DNA of 64,000 nt, taken from the NCBI RefSeq assembly GCF_019396385.1, contig NZ_JAHKRN010000024.1:62001-126000 (forward strand), in the 5' to 3' direction. Positions 62,213 through 64,000 of this stretch are shown here, piece after piece; the stretch's first letter is position 1, and each line of letters begins with the position of its first letter. This DNA is from Nonomuraea harbinensis (GTDB taxonomy: Bacteria; Actinomycetota; Actinomycetes; Streptosporangiales; Streptosporangiaceae). A program made the translations under genes and the position numbers. Under the pieces are notes generated by a model. That model was not told the DNA's origin, did no database searches, and saw only the letters and a program-made list of their open reading frames with translations.

Positions 62213-62782
62213 TCACGGTACGGACGGGGACCGACAGTTCTCGCTCTGGTTCTCCAGCAGGTCCAGTTCAGTGATGGTGCGGTCGACGATGTCAACGTCG
62301 TCGCGTGGGGGGCCGTCCGGTTGGTGGTGTTGGCTGCAAGGCCGCATGCGGATCTGCAGGCGTTCGACCGTGCTGGGCCGGAGCCGGTCGAGGTAGTAGG
62401 CGGCGTCGCTGGAGGTGGTGCCGTCCCAGGTGTAGGTGATGCGCCAGGCGCAGTACAGCATGGACAGTTCTTCGATGACGTCCCAGTGGCGGGGCCAGCA
62501 GCTCAGGATGGCTCGGGGGGCGTCAGGCCAGGCGAACAGCACGTCACGGACCCAGTCCGCCAGCTCGGCCAGCCGTTCGGCTTTCTCCTTGTGCGGCATC
62601 CGGGGCCAGTACCAGGGGCGCGGGCTTCGCTTGGGTGACGCCTTGGTCCTGGAGGGCTGGGGCTCGCTGAAGGATGCGTTCAGCTGAGCGACGGTGCGGG
62701 CGAGTTCTTCGAGCTCGGCGGCCAGGCCGGTGATGATGTCGGGCTGGGCGTCGTCTCCACCCTGGTGGCGCCTGTCGCTCAC
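62213..62782 (-). CDS. Hypothetical protein, 189 aa (DUF4913-like region possible)
   Basis: An N-terminal helix (GLAAELEELARTVAQLNASF) and a basic Pro/Ser-rich linker lead to KAERLAELADWVRDVLFAWP, LSCWPRHWDVIEELSMLYCA then WRITYTWDGTTSSDAAYYLD. The W-x-x-HxxV/I-x-EEL pattern recalls DUF4913 proteins of actinobacterial conjugative elements, but the match is loose. It ends 30 bp before the NERD start and shares its direction, so probably co-transcribed. Confidence 0.6.
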   Translation of the reverse strand: MSDRRHQGGDDAQPDIITGLAAELEELARTVAQLNASFSEPQPSRTKASPKRSPRPWYWPRMPHKEKAERLAELADWVRDVLFAWPDAPRAILSCWPRHWDVIEELSMLYCAWRITYTWDGTTSSDAAYYLDRLRPSTVERLQIRMRPCSQHHQPDGPPRDDVDIVDRTITELDLLENQSENCRSPSVP

Positions 62783-62829
62783 TGGTCGTCTGTTTCAGGG
62801 CGGCGGAGCAGGGCCTTACGAGCAAGGGC

Positions 62830-62999
62830 GTCACGGTGGCCGTGCGGACTTCGGCTACGACCCCGACCACCCCGATCTGAAGGGTGTGGTCACGCAGGCG
62901 CGGGACTTCACCGGCGGCACCGAGGCGCGCGACAACGTGGGCCACGGCACGCATGTGGCGTCGATCGTCGCGGGCGCGGGAGAGGGATCAGTGCGCTGA
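62830..62999 (+). pseudogene. Fragment of a subtilisin-like (S8) protease gene
   Basis: GVTVAV, a small frame change, then GYDPDHPDLKGVVTQARDF and NVGHGTHVASIVAGAG match the catalytic Asp and His regions of S8 proteases. The reading ends at TGA 62997-62999 soon afterwards and the Ser region is absent. No start is linked to it. Confidence 0.75.
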
Positions 63000-63045
63000 G
63001 CCTCTCGTGTGGATCAAAAGCATCCAATGCGAACACCGACTATGC

Positions 63046-63536
63046 TCAATTGGCAGTCATCTCGTCGAAAATTGGCATCCACGGTTCAAGCCCGTGAAAG
63101 GCGCTGAGCGCCTTCTCGACCAGCGCGGGCGAGAACGATTTATGTGGACGCAACAATTGGGCTTCTTTGAGAGAGAGTCGCCTCCCTATGTTGCCCTGCA
63201 AATCCTGGATATGGTAATCCCCGTGCGGACCGGCGAGTGTCTTGTATTGAGGTATACGGATTTGTGGCGAGATCGGGCGGCTCCCCAGAACGACCCATGA
63301 TCCATCCTTGATTTGTTGGTCCATCGTTTTGATCAGGAAAATAGGAATGTCTAGTTCCAGCCGCTCCAGATCAGGCTCGCATCCAGCATCGAGGAGGGCG
63401 GAAAACGCTCCCAGGAAGACATTCCGAGCCTTTCCAGTATCTGAGCCGGGGCGGCATATCGACCGGCTATCGAGATGGATAGAACCTGTCCTCTTTCGCA
63501 ATCGACTAGCACGTCACCGCAACCCTCGCTGTTCAC
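63046..63536 (-). pseudogene. Imm26-like immunity gene with a frameshift
   Basis: GTG 63536 (overlapping the DUF4259 stop) opens GCGDVLVDCERGQVLSISIA then GRYAAPAQILERLG. About 63410-63440 the frame changes to NVFLGAFSALLDAGCEPDLE, then LDIPIFLIKTMDQQIKDGSW and VVLGSRP. Together this resembles Imm26-family immunity proteins. The C-terminal part (63046-63440) is intact. Frameshift or sequencing error. Confidence 0.55.
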
Positions 63537-63979
63537 CGCCCCGAAGCCTCACCTTCGCTGATGAAGTGCCGCAACACGGACCTCAAGCTATCGATCGCAG
63601 CTTGAGCCTCCTCCCTCTCGCCATCGTCGACCCAACTCCTCCAGAACCAGCCGTCTGCAGGCAATGTCACGTCCAGAGCCTGAATAGCGGACATGGCAAG
63701 TGCCGGCGTAATCGGCTGGGCTAGCCATTCCATGACGCCCGGGTTTTCCTCGTTCCAGGTCAAGGAGCGCCCGGCTGGAATATTGGCCGCAACCACAGCA
63801 GCAGCGGCCACTACTTCTTCGGGTAGTACCGACGCGTTTGAGTTGCCCTGGGCCTCGATGGCTGAATGGAAAGTAGCCTCGATCATTATCAGTCTCTGCG
63901 ATGCGGACAGCTCCTCCAGTTCGTCGAGAAAGTCTTCCGAGGTGTCGCTGTCGAACGGGCTTGATCCCCAGGTTCCCAT
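63533..63979 (-). CDS. DUF4259 protein
   Basis: A 148-aa protein from ATG 63979 beginning MGTWGSSPFDSDTSEDFLDE, the clear DUF4259 signature; its C-terminus is acidic and helical (DGEREEAQAAIDSLRSVLRH). DUF4259 proteins are of unknown function and often sit with toxin-immunity genes, as here with the Imm26-like gene. The start is 21 bp from the window end; an upstream promoter cannot be seen. Confidence 0.82.
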   Translation of the reverse strand: MGTWGSSPFDSDTSEDFLDELEELSASQRLIMIEATFHSAIEAQGNSNASVLPEEVVAAAAVVAANIPAGRSLTWNEENPGVMEWLAQPITPALAMSAIQALDVTLPADGWFWRSWVDDGEREEAQAAIDSLRSVLRHFISEGEASGR

Positions 63980-64000
63980 CACGGCCTGCAGTATAGTCCT

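Overview
The window is high-GC actinobacterial DNA. GTG/TTG starts are frequent and genes are chained by 1-4 nt start/stop overlaps. Families typical of Actinobacteria are present (XRE-TPR regulator with a DUF397 protein, DUF574 methyltransferase, DUF932, DUF4192-like, DUF4259, NACHT with an NNH7-like N-terminus), and a Streptosporangiales- or Streptomycetales-type genome is plausible. Almost everything looks accessory: conjugative-element genes, two type I-E CRISPR loci, a split ssb gene, an IS21 element and many gene relics. No rRNA, tRNA or obvious housekeeping operon was seen. All calls rest on reading the sequence by eye; no database search was run.

Layout. 1-3.6 kb: end of an unknown gene, a DUF932 protein, small unknown genes and a MazG-like protein. 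3.6-13.9 kb: mostly minus-strand genes for a thymidylate-kinase-like protein, a radical SAM protein, a winged-helix protein, two SAM methyltransferases, a solute-binding lipoprotein and a DUF397 protein, with a divergent XRE-TPR regulator followed by a 2H phosphoesterase. 14.0-26.6 kb: a complete type I-E CRISPR-Cas locus. Its genes cas3-cas8e-cse2-cas7e-cas5e-cas6e-cas1-cas2 run on the minus strand between two outward-facing arrays (25 repeats beside cas2, 33 repeats beside cas3) whose repeats are related but not identical.

26.6-46.3 kb: a conjugative-element-like region ending in a MobF/TraA-type relaxase. Four large hairpins with the same core and different, internally paired arms lie 92-144 bp upstream of four genes here, all in the same orientation. 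Inside it an ssb gene is split into a 5' piece (31586) and a 3' piece (36531) by a roughly 4.9-kb segment. That segment carries a tyrosine recombinase, a small HTH-like protein, a second Cys-rich recombinase-like protein, two unknown genes and its own intact ssb.

46.9-52.4 kb: a second, reduced type I-E locus with a natural Cse1-Cse2 fusion, Cas7e, Cas5e and Cas6e but no cas3 and no cas2. Its cas1 is cut off after about 80 codons exactly at a CRISPR repeat. Repeats of the same sequence class occur as a degenerate pair upstream (46.9 kb), three copies after the cas1 stump (52.3 kb) and three copies 9 kb further on (61.2 kb). Between the last two clusters lie a NACHT NTPase, an IS21 element with a 5-bp target duplication, a broken integrase, a ComM-like fragment, an unknown 403-aa protein and pieces of an NTPase. 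The right end (61.4-64 kb) holds a NERD-domain membrane protein, a subtilisin fragment, an Imm26-like frameshifted gene and a DUF4259 protein.

Taken together, this looks like a mobile, defence-rich region where one I-E system appears intact and a second has kept its Cascade genes while losing its adaptation and nuclease genes.
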